Of a stretch of 21,901 nucleotides of DNA, positions 5,556-12,179 are shown piece after piece. The position numbers and the translations under genes are program-made. The notes under the pieces were generated by a model. That model had not been told where the DNA came from. It worked only from the letters and a program-made list of their open reading frames with translations, and made no database searches. The first letter of the stretch is position 1, and each line of letters starts with the position of its first letter. The stretch comes from Candidatus Woesearchaeota archaeon (GTDB taxonomy: Archaea > Nanobdellota > Nanobdellia > Woesearchaeales > ARS49), in assembly GCA_019323555.1 (NCBI GenBank), contig JAHWHC010000013.1:1-21901 (forward strand). The letters are read 5' to 3'.

Positions 5556-7481
5556 TTGGCAAATAAAACAGTAAAAAAGGTTAGACTGCGCCGTAAATTC
5601 GGAAAAAACGCACCTGAGATGATTTCTAACTTGGTGATAACCAGTGCATATGCTGCAATTGTGGAGCTTGGCGCCAATTCTTATGATGCGGATGCAACAA
5701 GAGTCAATGTTGAGCATGACCCTGAATCAGAAGAAGGAGGGGTGTTGAGCATTGTTGACAATGGACTAGGGATGAACCCTGAAGACTTAATAGCATTTTA
5801 CAAATTAGGAGACAGCCCTAAACTGGAGGAACGAATCTCGCCAGGCGGAAGAATCTGCATCGGCAAATTCGGTGTTGGAACTATCCTGCTGAAGTATCTA
5901 GGCAACAACTATACGCTTGTAACAAGAAAAAACGGTCTTGAGACAAGAGTTGAAGAGACATTCAAGGGACAATTAAGATCAAATGTAGAGATACCTTTTG
6001 AGACAAAAAAAGTAGATCCTGCGCTTCATGGAACTGAAATAACAATACACGACCTTAATTTTGGGGAAGAAACTGGCTTTACAATAGGCCTGCTGAGAAG
6101 AAAGATACAGTGGGACCTGCCGATACTCCCGGATTTCAAGGTCACTGTGAATGATGAACCAATAGAGACAATAGCAATCAAAAATGCCACAGAGTTTAGA
6201 ATTGACAAAACCTGGAAACATCTGGGGCATTTGCATGGCAGCATCTATCTCACTGGAAAAGCCACAAATGTCTCAGGAATACATGTTTATGTAAATGGCA
6301 GAAGAGTGGGAGATCCAAACAGCCTCATGTATTTGAACAAGATAGCAATTGCTAAATGCATAATAGGCATCCTTCATGCAGATGATCTTGAGGAAGCAAT
6401 CCTTTTTGACAGAGGCAAATTCAGGGAAGACCACCCAGGATACCGGCAGCTAAAAGATGCGGTAAAACAAGCCTTATTAAAAGTTAGCCAGCATTATCGG
6501 GATATTTCTGTCGTAAACCGCCAGGAAAAAGTAAGAAGCAATGTTCCTCTATTCCTTCAAAAACTAAGAAAAAGATGTGTTGATACAGAGATTGAAGGGA
6601 TCGACAGGCTGACTGCTTTCAGTCTTGCAGACAACCTATCTGCACGCACAGTTGGCAGATATGACGCAAAAAATAATACAGTCCTGCTCAATGAAAGACA
6701 CCCTGCATTAGTCATACGCCCTGGCCAGACAACTGCCCAGTATGAAGCAGCACTGCTGCACGCATTTGTAGATGTTCTAGCAGAGCGCCGTGTGAGAGCA
6801 AAGGAGCAAGTATCACTAGATGCATTCTTAAGAGAAAAAGAAAAAATCTGGCGCCAGATAAACAGCGCAGAGAGTGAAGAGATACAAGAAAGAATAAACT
6901 CTTTAGCTGTATATTCCTGGCAAGATATTGCGAGACACACAGGAAGAAGCGAGGATGAACTGGATTTTTTACGCGCAAGAAAAGTATTGCCGAAAGGTTC
7001 AGAAAGCATTGTGGGCCAGGTTTACCTAGACTTTGCCAAGAAAGTAGAGGGCATGGTATCACTTTATTCTATCATGCAAGACATCTATGGAGACAACCTA
7101 AGCACTGTGGAGGTGCGTCTGGTTTCAGATGCAATTGCAAATGCAGGAAATACTGCAAGACCTTTTGCAAAAAACCTGGGAACAAAGAAAAACACCTGTA
7201 TTTTCATTGAGAGCTGCTGTGCAGATGAAATTGCAGAACTAGTTAAAGATGAGACATTTGAAAATAATGCCAAAGATCGCCTGCAAACACTTCATGACAG
7301 ATTCTGCACTCTTCCTGAACTTGCTGAGGCAATGGATGATGAATTGCCGTACATCTCTAGAGTATTAGATTATGCAAAAAAGAATTCTATCAAGATAAGA
7401 CAGGAAACAGCAGCAAATACAGTAAAATTTAATTATGCAGACTTCATAACTGCAGTGCAAAAGATGCGGAAGTCTGTTTAA
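5556..7481 (+). CDS. GHKL-type ATPase (MORC/Hsp90/MutL-like) with C-terminal HTH-like segments
   Basis: A 641-residue protein whose first 200 residues form a Bergerat-fold ATPase. The N box is E-L-G-A-N (E37, N41), the G1 box D-N-G-L-G-M (68-73), the G2 box G-K-F-G-V-G (103-108), and H-G-T-E-I lies at 158-162. A transducer-like region follows (about 190-310; V-Y-V-N-G-R-R-V-G-D at 244-253). Residues about 350-405 hold Y-D-A-K-N-N-T-V-L-L-N and N-E-R-H-P, as seen in stand-alone GHKL ATPases. Two segments look like helix-turn-helix units: 452-478 (W-Q-D-I-A-R-H-T-G-R-S) and about 586-612. The start is a TTG preceded by AGGGGGAGA. It is followed after one base by the sigma-like gene, so the two are surely co-expressed. 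The partner and substrate are unknown. An anti-sigma-like switch or a DNA-clamping ATPase are both possible. Confidence 0.85.
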   Translation: MANKTVKKVRLRRKFGKNAPEMISNLVITSAYAAIVELGANSYDADATRVNVEHDPESEEGGVLSIVDNGLGMNPEDLIAFYKLGDSPKLEERISPGGRICIGKFGVGTILLKYLGNNYTLVTRKNGLETRVEETFKGQLRSNVEIPFETKKVDPALHGTEITIHDLNFGEETGFTIGLLRRKIQWDLPILPDFKVTVNDEPIETIAIKNATEFRIDKTWKHLGHLHGSIYLTGKATNVSGIHVYVNGRRVGDPNSLMYLNKIAIAKCIIGILHADDLEEAILFDRGKFREDHPGYRQLKDAVKQALLKVSQHYRDISVVNRQEKVRSNVPLFLQKLRKRCVDTEIEGIDRLTAFSLADNLSARTVGRYDAKNNTVLLNERHPALVIRPGQTTAQYEAALLHAFVDVLAERRVRAKEQVSLDAFLREKEKIWRQINSAESEEIQERINSLAVYSWQDIARHTGRSEDELDFLRARKVLPKGSESIVGQVYLDFAKKVEGMVSLYSIMQDIYGDNLSTVEVRLVSDAIANAGNTARPFAKNLGTKKNTCIFIESCCADEIAELVKDETFENNAKDRLQTLHDRFCTLPELAEAMDDELPYISRVLDYAKKNSIKIRQETAANTVKFNYADFITAVQKMRKSV

Positions 7482-7482
7482 A

Positions 7483-8514
7483 ATGAATCTCGAGCCATTA
7501 TTAGAAGAAGAAAACCTGCTAGAGACGTTTACAAAAAAAGCACTTCAAGAGATGGGGCTGGATAAAAAACTTATTACAAAATTGTCTGAAGATTCCTGCC
7601 AAGCAAAGGGCTGCAGGGGATTTCTTGGAGCGATGGTTCTTAATTTTCTTTACAGGCAGGATATCCTTAATGGAAAATTAGAAGATACCTATGTGCATGC
7701 ATATCTTTTTGCAGAAGCAACAGGCATGGATTTAAGCGACTTGATGATGGTGCAAGACTTTGACAGGCCGATAGTAGTCACAAGAGATGCGGGTGCTGGA
7801 AGTGACTTGTACATAAACGTGCAAGACCTTCACTTGGCCACAACAGAGTCTGGGAAAGATGCAGATGTAAATGAGCTAGCAAAAGAGTATCACAGAACAG
7901 GAAACCCGATAATAGCAAAAGAGATCACAGCCAGACTAGAGGAAGATATCAACAAAATAGTTAAGTATCACTACAAAAGACTTCATCTGCTTGGTGATTG
8001 GGAAACATACCTTCCAGATGCTTACTATGCGCTTTTGGGGGCACTAGAGAAATGGGATCCAGAAAAAGGGGCATCCTTTCGCACATACTTATTTGAGGGT
8101 GTAAAAAGCAAGCTGCGCCGTGCAAGATACCTAAAGATTCGCGAGATGAAACGCCCTGAATATACTTTAATCGATCGGCCGATAGCAAAAGGAAGTGATG
8201 AGAACTTAAGCAGCTTTATGGAGGACAAGTCTACTCCAGATCCCTTGCGGGAAGTATTGAATAATGAACTAAAAGCAATAATCCAGCAGGACATACAAGA
8301 CCTGCCGGCGAGACCAAGACAAGTCTTGACACAATACTTTTTTGAGGGCAAAACATATGAGGAGATAGGAGAGCTATGCAAAGGAATAAGCCGTGAGATG
8401 GTGCGCCAAATACTCAAACCATTGTTGGCACATCCTCGTTACTTTAAGCGCTTAAGAGCATATGTGGGACGAGATCATGTGATCACTTTAAACTTAGAAT
8501 CAGACACAGATTAA
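7483..8514 (+). CDS. Sigma-70-family-like protein in an archaeon
   Basis: Residues about 150-215 match sigma region 2: A-L-E-K-W-D-P-E-K-G-A-S-F-R-T-Y (187-202) is close to the bacterial A-V-E-K-F-D-P-E-K-G-x-x-F-S-T-Y motif. Residues 229-254 (D-R-P-I, then L-S-S-F-M-E-D, then P-D-P) match the region 3.2 linker with its D-F-I-E-D signature. Residues about 270-325 match region 4: L-P-A-R-P-R-Q-V-L, F-F-E-G-K-T-Y-E-E-I-G, I-S-R-E-M-V-R-Q-I. The paired tryptophans of group 1 sigma region 2.3 are absent, as in alternative sigmas. The N-terminal 145 residues are unrelated and unrecognised. Archaeal transcription uses TBP/TFB, so the role is open: sigma-like DNA binding without polymerase, or a true polymerase partner. 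The gene is 1 nt downstream of the GHKL ATPase and shares its stop bases with the convergent methyltransferase gene. Confidence 0.85.
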   Translation: MNLEPLLEEENLLETFTKKALQEMGLDKKLITKLSEDSCQAKGCRGFLGAMVLNFLYRQDILNGKLEDTYVHAYLFAEATGMDLSDLMMVQDFDRPIVVTRDAGAGSDLYINVQDLHLATTESGKDADVNELAKEYHRTGNPIIAKEITARLEEDINKIVKYHYKRLHLLGDWETYLPDAYYALLGALEKWDPEKGASFRTYLFEGVKSKLRRARYLKIREMKRPEYTLIDRPIAKGSDENLSSFMEDKSTPDPLREVLNNELKAIIQQDIQDLPARPRQVLTQYFFEGKTYEEIGELCKGISREMVRQILKPLLAHPRYFKRLRAYVGRDHVITLNLESDTD

Positions 8515-9179
8515 TTCTTTATTAGAATTCCAATACCGCCCCATTCGTCATCTTCTGGATCAATTATTTCTTTATGCTCATATTTATCCTTGATTTCATT
8601 CCAGAATTTATCTACCTGGCATTCAGGAGCAGTTGCATGCTTGCAGATGTCGTGGAATATGATTATCCCCCCTTTTGCAACCAATGGTTCGTATAATCCA
8701 AAGTCTTTCTTGACACCTTCATAAGTGTGGTCGCCATCAATGAACAAGACATCAATGTCTTTTCCATCCAGGTGGCTAATCAGCATCTTTTTAGTGTTCT
8801 CATCATGAGAATCTTCCCTCATGAAGAATAAAGTCTGGCCTAATTTGCCGTATCTCTTGAATAATCTTAAGTCATCTAATTCATAACCGCCCCCAAAAGG
8901 GCCTCCTGGCAAGTCAATGCTGATGATCTGTGCATCATTAGGAGCAACCTGGCATAATACATAGAATGTTCCGCCAGCAGCAGTGCCTATCTCAACAACA
9001 TTTTTCATAGACCTGTTTTTAAGAAACTCTATTAATTTGTGGAGCTCGTACACTTTCTGCATTGCACCACGGTTCATTGCTTCTATTGCAATCCGCATTT
9101 CAGGAGAATCATCTGCAAAAGAGGCTTCGCCTAAATCAATCTCAGTTGTCATTGAGAATTCAGGCTTGTTTTCTTCCAT
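8511..9179 (-). CDS. Class I SAM-dependent methyltransferase (Methyltransf_24/CmcI-like)
   Basis: A 222-residue Rossmann-fold enzyme. Motif I is V-V-E-I-G-T-A-A-G-G-T (61-71), the SAM-binding loop. I-I-S-I-D (85-89) carries the ribose-binding acid. F-I-D-G-D-H-T-Y-E-G-V-K-K-D (146-159) and I-I-I-F-H-D (172-177) are hallmarks of the family that includes cephalosporin hydroxylase-like and sugar O-methyltransferases; the D and H residues there often bind a metal. The substrate cannot be read from sequence. The ATG at 9179 lies about 26 nt from a TATA box (9200-9209), consistent with a leaderless mRNA. Its stop overlaps the sigma-like gene by 4 nt (TTAA shared on both strands), but the genes are convergent and probably unrelated in function. 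Confidence 0.85.
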   Translation of the reverse strand: MEENKPEFSMTTEIDLGEASFADDSPEMRIAIEAMNRGAMQKVYELHKLIEFLKNRSMKNVVEIGTAAGGTFYVLCQVAPNDAQIISIDLPGGPFGGGYELDDLRLFKRYGKLGQTLFFMREDSHDENTKKMLISHLDGKDIDVLFIDGDHTYEGVKKDFGLYEPLVAKGGIIIFHDICKHATAPECQVDKFWNEIKDKYEHKEIIDPEDDEWGGIGILIKN

Positions 9180-9199
9180 AAAGCACAGAAGCCAAGTTT

Positions 9200-9209
9200 G
9201 CTTTATATG
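9200..9209 (-). promoter_or_regulatory. TATA box of the methyltransferase gene
   Basis: On the minus strand this reads ACATATAAAG, about 26 nt before the ATG at 9179. No ribosome binding site is present, so a leaderless transcript is likely. Confidence 0.55.
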
Positions 9210-9221
9210 TTTTGCGTTTTA

Positions 9222-9251
9222 GAAAAAAAGGGAAGGGATTCTGCATCCCTT
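9222..9251 (-). terminator. Hairpin plus U-tract terminator after the acidic-protein gene
   Basis: On the minus strand AAGGGAT-GCAGA-ATCCCTT forms a 7-bp hairpin and is followed by CCC and a run of seven T. This resembles a bacterial intrinsic terminator and sits 11 nt after the stop at 9262. Confidence 0.65.
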
Positions 9252-9261
9252 AATATTTAGA

Positions 9262-9498
9262 TTATTCCTCTTCATCATCTTCTTCATCGTCATCTTCTTC
9301 TTCGTCGTCAGAATCTTCTTCGTCATCCTCGTCGTCTTCATCATCTTCTTCATCGTCATCATCAGAATCTTCTTCGTCATCCTCTTCAGCTTCTTCAGAG
9401 TCTTCTTCGCTCTCTTCTACATCCTCTGTCTCTTCTTCAGCAGAATCATCTTCTGTTTCTTCTACATCTTCTTCTAATAATTCTTCATCTTCTGCCAT
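9262..9498 (-). CDS. Extremely acidic low-complexity protein, 78 residues
   Basis: Of 78 residues, 63 are Asp or Glu and none is Lys, Arg or His. The protein is almost certainly disordered, with a calculated charge near -63. The first 35 residues alternate Glu with occasional Ser, Thr, Val and Ala; the rest is nearly pure D/E. The ATG at 9498 is the likely start, because GGAGGTG lies just upstream. A GTG at 9507 in the same frame is part of that binding site. A TATA box (about 9543-9552) and a hairpin terminator (9222-9251) frame it, so it is a real single-gene unit. Polyacidic tails act elsewhere as histone or nucleic-acid-mimic chaperones and as ion or polycation binders; which applies here is unknown. 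Confidence 0.8.
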   Translation of the reverse strand: MAEDEELLEEDVEETEDDSAEEETEDVEESEEDSEEAEEDDEEDSDDDDEEDDEDDEDDEEDSDDEEEDDDEEDDEEE

Positions 9499-9638
9499 TT
9501 TGAGCACCTCCCCAAGTTTATTTGGGAAAAATTTGCCGGCTCCTTTATAATATTTTTGATTAATTTCAGCAAAAAAGGAAAATGTTTTAAAGGAAGACCT
9601 TAAATTGTATTATAATCATTTCGTGAGGTTGATACAAA

Positions 9639-9929
9639 ATGAAAGTAAACGAACTGAAAGACAAAGGACAGGTAGACGAAATAACATTAAAAATAGTCGA
9701 AAAAGAGGAGCCAAAAGACGTCAGGGGCGGAACACTCAAGATGTGCAACTGTGTTGGAGAGGATGACACAGGCAAAGTTACTGTTACTTTATGGCAGGCA
9801 GATGTTGAGAAAGTCAATGTTGGAGACACCATCAAGATAACAAAAGGATGGTCCCAGAACTATCAGGACAAGATGCAGGTCTCCTCAGGAAGATTCGGCA
9901 CATTAGAAGTTATTGAAGCTGCTGAATAA
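9639..9929 (+). CDS. OB-fold nucleic-acid-binding protein (RPA/SSB-like)
   Basis: A 96-residue single OB-fold. The strand pattern V-D-E-I-T-L-K-I-V-E-K, then R-G-G-T-L-K-M-C-N-C-V, then G-K-V-T-V-T-L-W, then V-G-D-T-I-K-I-T-K-G-W is that of archaeal single-domain RPA-like proteins (COG1599). It should bind single-stranded DNA or RNA. The aromatic W at T-L-W and the G-W turn are typical contact positions. It lacks the zinc finger and multiple OB domains of full RPA. GTGAGGT lies about 10 nt before the ATG. A T-rich tract follows the stop. It is transcribed alone. Confidence 0.85.
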   Translation: MKVNELKDKGQVDEITLKIVEKEEPKDVRGGTLKMCNCVGEDDTGKVTVTLWQADVEKVNVGDTIKITKGWSQNYQDKMQVSSGRFGTLEVIEAAE

Positions 9930-9943
9930 TTTTTTCTATTTTT
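9930..9943 (+). terminator. T-tract terminator after the OB-fold gene
   Basis: TTTTTTCTATTTTT begins right after the stop codon and has no hairpin, as expected for an archaeal U-tract terminator. Confidence 0.5.
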
Positions 9944-9967
9944 CAGTACACATAAAGGTATAATACC

Positions 9968-10008
9968 GTGCTGCATGGCGCAGGCTTAAGGAGAATCGCG
10001 CACAGCAC
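9968..10008. repeat. Imperfect hairpin between convergent genes
   Basis: GTGCTG (9968-9973) pairs with CAGCAC (10003-10008), and GCGC (9978-9981) pairs with GCGC (9998-10001). It overlaps the 3' end of the minus-strand gene. GGCTTAAG also occurs twice nearby (9983-9990 and 10011-10018). It may be a structured 3' end; no U-run follows directly. Confidence 0.35.
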
Positions 10009-10477
10009 TGGGCTTAAGAAAACTAATGGTTTCAAAATCATACTCTTTGCACCTATAGCTTTGTGCAAGCTCAAACCTGGTTCTGTATTTAGGTTCTCTT
10101 TCTCTGAGATGCTTGTCTCTTGAAAATCCTACCGCCCCTATTAGCCTTGTCTCAGGATCTCGATAACTGCAGACAGAGTGGCCTAGATTGTCTGGGCGCG
10201 ACATGTTTAATACAATAGGATAATACTTCTCAGGAAGCATCAAGCATCCGGCGATTGAGGCCTCTATGCATATTGCTTTACGGCTGACGACTACTGCTGT
10301 AATATCTCTGAGCTTTACTTTTCGCCCTTTTTCGACTAAACTTGCCTTCTTAAAATCATACTCTAGCGCATCAAAGAATTTTTGAATAGCAGCAGGAGTT
10401 CTGTCTCCCTTTAGCCAGCTTCTGACAAGCATATCGTGCAGGCGTTCTGCTGTGTAAAATGCTTTTGGATCAAACAT
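9986..10477 (-). CDS. Unknown 163-residue basic protein
   Basis: Not recognised. It has an N-terminal helical part (residues 1-45: F-Y-T-A-E-R-L-H-D-M-L, A-A-I-Q-K-F-F-D-A-L), a central strand-rich part with V-V-V-S-R-K-A-I-C-I-E-A-S-I-A-G, and an R/K/E-rich C-terminal third. Cysteines are scattered with no zinc motif. The ATG at 10477 is chosen because a TATA box (10500-10508) lies about 27 nt away; a longer in-frame reading to 10570 would run through that promoter. It is divergent from the DUF5320-DUF134 operon, and the promoters lie within about 120 nt of each other. Confidence 0.7.
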   Translation of the reverse strand: MFDPKAFYTAERLHDMLVRSWLKGDRTPAAIQKFFDALEYDFKKASLVEKGRKVKLRDITAVVVSRKAICIEASIAGCLMLPEKYYPIVLNMSRPDNLGHSVCSYRDPETRLIGAVGFSRDKHLREREPKYRTRFELAQSYRCKEYDFETISFLKPSAVRDSP

Positions 10478-10499
10478 AGGCAAGCAAAAAGCTTGATGC

Positions 10500-10508
10500 T
10501 TTATAAAA
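10500..10508 (-). promoter_or_regulatory. TATA box of the unknown 163-residue gene
   Basis: On the minus strand TTTTATAAAG lies about 27 nt before the ATG at 10477, so the transcript is probably leaderless. This decides the start against the longer reading from 10570. Confidence 0.6.
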
Positions 10509-10528
10509 TTACACAAATAAACCGAAAG

Positions 10529-10580
10529 CTTTTTATAGTATAATGAATATATATTCATAATATAGCCCACAAATAGTGGG
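10529..10580 (+). promoter_or_regulatory. Promoter, 16-bp palindrome and leader hairpin of the DUF5320-DUF134 operon
   Basis: CTTTTTATAG (about 10529-10538) is the likely TATA element. It is followed by ATGAATATATATTCAT (10543-10558), a perfect 16-bp palindrome at the expected start region, well placed for an operator. In the leader, CCCAC-AAATA-GTGGG (10566-10580) forms a 5-bp hairpin that ends where the ribosome binding site GGAGGT (10581-10586) begins. Autoregulation by the DUF134 DNA-binding protein is a plausible inference. Confidence 0.55.
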
Positions 10581-10593
10581 GGAGGTCAAAAAA

Positions 10594-10857
10594 ATGCCAG
10601 CACAAGACGGAACAGGACCAATGGGAAGAGGTCCAATGACAGGAAGAGGGATGGGTCCCTGCGGCGCAGGAATGCAGAGGGGCAGCGGATTTGGAAGAGG
10701 AATGAGAGGCGGAAGAGGATGGTTTTGCAGATTTCCATTTATAGAACCAGTAGCCTTGACACAGGAAGAACAAAAGAAAGTCCTTGAAGCAGAGAAAGAA
10801 GAGCTTGAATTTGAGCTCAAGAGAATAAAAGAGAAACTGGATGAGATAAATGGTTAG
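10594..10857 (+). CDS. DUF5320 family protein
   Basis: An 87-residue protein with a Gly/Met/Arg-rich N-terminal half (D-G-T-G-P-M-G-R-G-P-M-T-G-R-G-M-G-P) and a C-terminal coiled-coil helix (E-E-Q-K-K-V-L-E-A-E-K-E-E-L). This is the typical pattern of DUF5320, found in archaea and anaerobic bacteria near DUF134 and NifX/NifB-like Fe-Mo-cofactor proteins. Its biochemical role is not established. The Met- and Cys-containing N-terminus could bind metal. The ATG at 10594 is chosen because GGGGGAGGT lies upstream; a GTG at 10576 is within the leader hairpin. It overlaps the DUF134 gene by 8 nt. Confidence 0.88.
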   Translation: MPAQDGTGPMGRGPMTGRGMGPCGAGMQRGSGFGRGMRGGRGWFCRFPFIEPVALTQEEQKKVLEAEKEELEFELKRIKEKLDEING

Positions 10858-11146
10858 GCCAAGACTTTGCAGGAGAGTGAGATTCCAGCCAGGCGTGACT
10901 TACTTCAAGCCAAGAGGGGTAAGGATGCGCGAGCTAGAGGAAGCTGTCCTGACAGTTGATGAATTCGAAGCTGTGAGACTAAAGGATTTTCAGGGCATGG
11001 ACCAGGAAGATGCTGCCAAGAAGATGAACATCTCACAGCCGACATTTCATAGATTAGTCTCATCTGCAAGAAAAAAGATTGCAGATGCTATTGTCAATGG
11101 AAAAGCCCTAAAGATAGAGGGCGGCAATTACAAGTTCTTAAGATAA
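10850..11146 (+). CDS. DUF134 family predicted DNA-binding protein
   Basis: A 98-residue protein matching DUF134 (PF02001). The N-terminus M-V-R-P-R-L-C-R-R-V is diagnostic, followed by F-K-P-R-G-V-R-M-R-E-L-E and T-V-D-E-F-E-A-V-R-L. Residues about 45-85 form a helix-turn-helix like sigma region 4 (M-D-Q-E-D-A-A-K-K-M-N-I-S-Q-P-T-F-H-R-L). The family is annotated as a predicted DNA-binding protein with no firmly known target. Overlap with DUF5320 by 8 nt (ATG within the end of that gene) shows translational coupling. The palindrome at 10543-10558 is a candidate binding site. This HTH is a family trait and is separate from the true sigma-like protein at 7483. Confidence 0.93.
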   Translation: MVRPRLCRRVRFQPGVTYFKPRGVRMRELEEAVLTVDEFEAVRLKDFQGMDQEDAAKKMNISQPTFHRLVSSARKKIADAIVNGKALKIEGGNYKFLR

Positions 11147-11148
11147 GA

Positions 11149-11156
11149 TTTAAATA
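11149..11156 (+). promoter_or_regulatory. TATA box of the thioredoxin-VIT operon
   Basis: TTTAAATA within AGATTTAAATACTAGAA lies about 27 nt before the ATG at 11180, so a leaderless mRNA is likely. The same 17-base string occurs at the promoter of the cluster starting at 1889. Confidence 0.65.
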
Positions 11157-11179
11157 CTAGAAATAATCGCAATGCAGTT

Positions 11180-11611
11180 ATGAAAAGAAAAACAATACTT
11201 CCAGCATTGATTGTGATTATCGCTTTAATCGTGATCGTGGTCCTAGTCAACAAATCAGATGAGAAAGTTGTTCCAGAAATAGTTGATGAGACAGAAGTCA
11301 TAGTCTATGAATTCTATGGCGCAAGCTGCCCTCACTGCAAGAACTTGAATAACTGGTTTGAGGAAATAAAGCCAAAATACCCTAATCTGAAGGTCATTCA
11401 GTATGAGGTCTACTCTAACCAGTCAAACAGAGAGTTATTTCAGCAAGTTTCTGAAGCATACGGCACAAAAGCAGGCGGTGTTCCCGCAGTATTTATTGGA
11501 GAAGAAAAATTCATTGGATTTGGACCAGATACAGGAGATAAGATTGAGCAAAAGATCCAGAATTGCATAAACGCAATATGTGCTTCACCAGCAGAAGAAT
11601 TACTAAGATGA
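11180..11611 (+). CDS. Membrane-anchored thioredoxin-fold protein (CPHC)
   Basis: A 143-residue protein with a basic N-terminus and one TM helix (about residues 6-24), then a thioredoxin fold outside the membrane. The active site is C50-P-H-C53 in Y-G-A-S-C-P-H-C-K, and G-G-V-P-A-V-F-I-G (99-107) supplies the cis-proline loop. CPHC is the motif of DsbA-like oxidants, so disulfide formation or exchange on the outer face of the membrane is likely. Two further cysteines lie near the C-terminus (about 129 and 134, C-I-N-A-I-C). ATGA overlaps the start of the VIT-like transporter gene, so both are made together. A TATA box 27 nt upstream indicates a leaderless start. Confidence 0.88.
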   Translation: MKRKTILPALIVIIALIVIVVLVNKSDEKVVPEIVDETEVIVYEFYGASCPHCKNLNNWFEEIKPKYPNLKVIQYEVYSNQSNRELFQQVSEAYGTKAGGVPAVFIGEEKFIGFGPDTGDKIEQKIQNCINAICASPAEELLR

Positions 11612-12081
11612 ATCCACAGATAAGAAAAGGATTAGGATTTGGACTGACATCAGGAGTTATCACAACACTTGGACTGATAGTAGGCCTTGATGCAAGCACA
11701 GGATCAAGACTGGCAGTCATTGCAGGAATACTAGTCATTGCAGTTGCAGATGCGTTATCAGATGCAATGGGGATTCATATAGCTGAAGAATCAACTAACA
11801 AGAAAACACAAAAACAGATCTGGGAAGCCACAATATCCACTTTTTTCTTTAAATTCGTGTTTGCACTAACTTTTGCTTTCCCATTCTTATTTTTCAGCCT
11901 CTCAAGCTCTGTTGTAATCTGTATTTTGTGGGGACTGTTCTTAATAACAGTTTACAGCCACCACCTGGCTCAGAAAACAAAAATTGCAGCTTACAAAGTC
12001 ATCTGTGAACACCTTGTATTGACTGTATTTGTGATAGCTGCAGCATACTTTATCGGCAAAGGCGCAGCTATGTTAATTTAA
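11608..12081 (+). CDS. VIT1/CCC1-like transporter, small
   Basis: A 157-residue membrane protein with about five TM helices. The N-terminal G-L-T-S-G-V-I-T-T-L-G-L-I-V-G-L and D-A-L-S-D-A-M-G-I-H-I-A-E-E-S are characteristic of the VIT1/CCC1 family, which exports or stores Fe2+ or Mn2+. The D and E residues in the second motif line the metal path in that family. It is shorter than eukaryotic VIT1 (about 230-250) and lacks the cytosolic metal-binding insert. The start at 11608 overlaps the thioredoxin gene stop. A T-rich tract follows the stop. Coupling with a CPHC protein suggests redox or metal handling at the membrane; the metal is not determined by sequence. Confidence 0.82.
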   Translation: MNPQIRKGLGFGLTSGVITTLGLIVGLDASTGSRLAVIAGILVIAVADALSDAMGIHIAEESTNKKTQKQIWEATISTFFFKFVFALTFAFPFLFFSLSSSVVICILWGLFLITVYSHHLAQKTKIAAYKVICEHLVLTVFVIAAAYFIGKGAAMLI

Positions 12082-12178
12082 TCTTTTTTTTCTTTATCAA
12101 ATACCTTATAAAAAGAAAAAGGATAAGTGTAGCCAATAGCCATTTAAGATATTCTACTGGTACACCTAATACTTCCAT
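12068..12178 (-). CDS. Small single-TM protein, 36 residues
   Basis: A 37-codon ORF that is too short for usual gene callers but looks real. It starts M-E-V-L-G-V-P-V-E-Y, has one hydrophobic helix (W-L-L-A-T-L-I-L-F-L-F-I, residues about 13-24) and a basic tail (K-K-K-K-I-K). The ATG at 12178 is one base after the stop of the 60-residue membrane gene on the same strand, with AGGAT before it, so the two form an operon. Its 3' end overlaps the convergent VIT-like gene by 14 nt. No family is recognised; it could be a partner of the upstream membrane protein. Confidence 0.55.
   Translation of the reverse strand: MEVLGVPVEYLKWLLATLILFLFIRYLIKKKKIKLT
12083..12095 (+). terminator. T-tract after the VIT-like gene
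   Basis: CTTTTTTTTCTTT follows the stop at 12081 and could terminate the plus-strand operon. It lies inside the convergent small ORF, where it encodes lysines. Confidence 0.45.
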
Positions 12179-12179
12179 C

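Noticed and set aside
6557..7062. Long minus-strand ORFs of 150 and 116 codons inside the GHKL gene
   Set aside because: Both are antisense to a gene with clear domain motifs and have no TATA box or ribosome binding site.
9262..9498. Repetitive GA-rich stretch considered as a CRISPR or satellite repeat
   Set aside because: The repetition is codon-based (GAA, GAC, GAT, GAG) within one frame that has a promoter and terminator; there are no spacers.
10478..10570. N-terminal extension of the unknown gene at 9986
   Set aside because: It would cross that gene's own TATA box and the palindrome of the divergent operon.
10850..11146. DUF134 HTH considered as a second sigma-like factor
   Set aside because: The region 4-like HTH is a normal trait of DUF134 and no region 2 is present.
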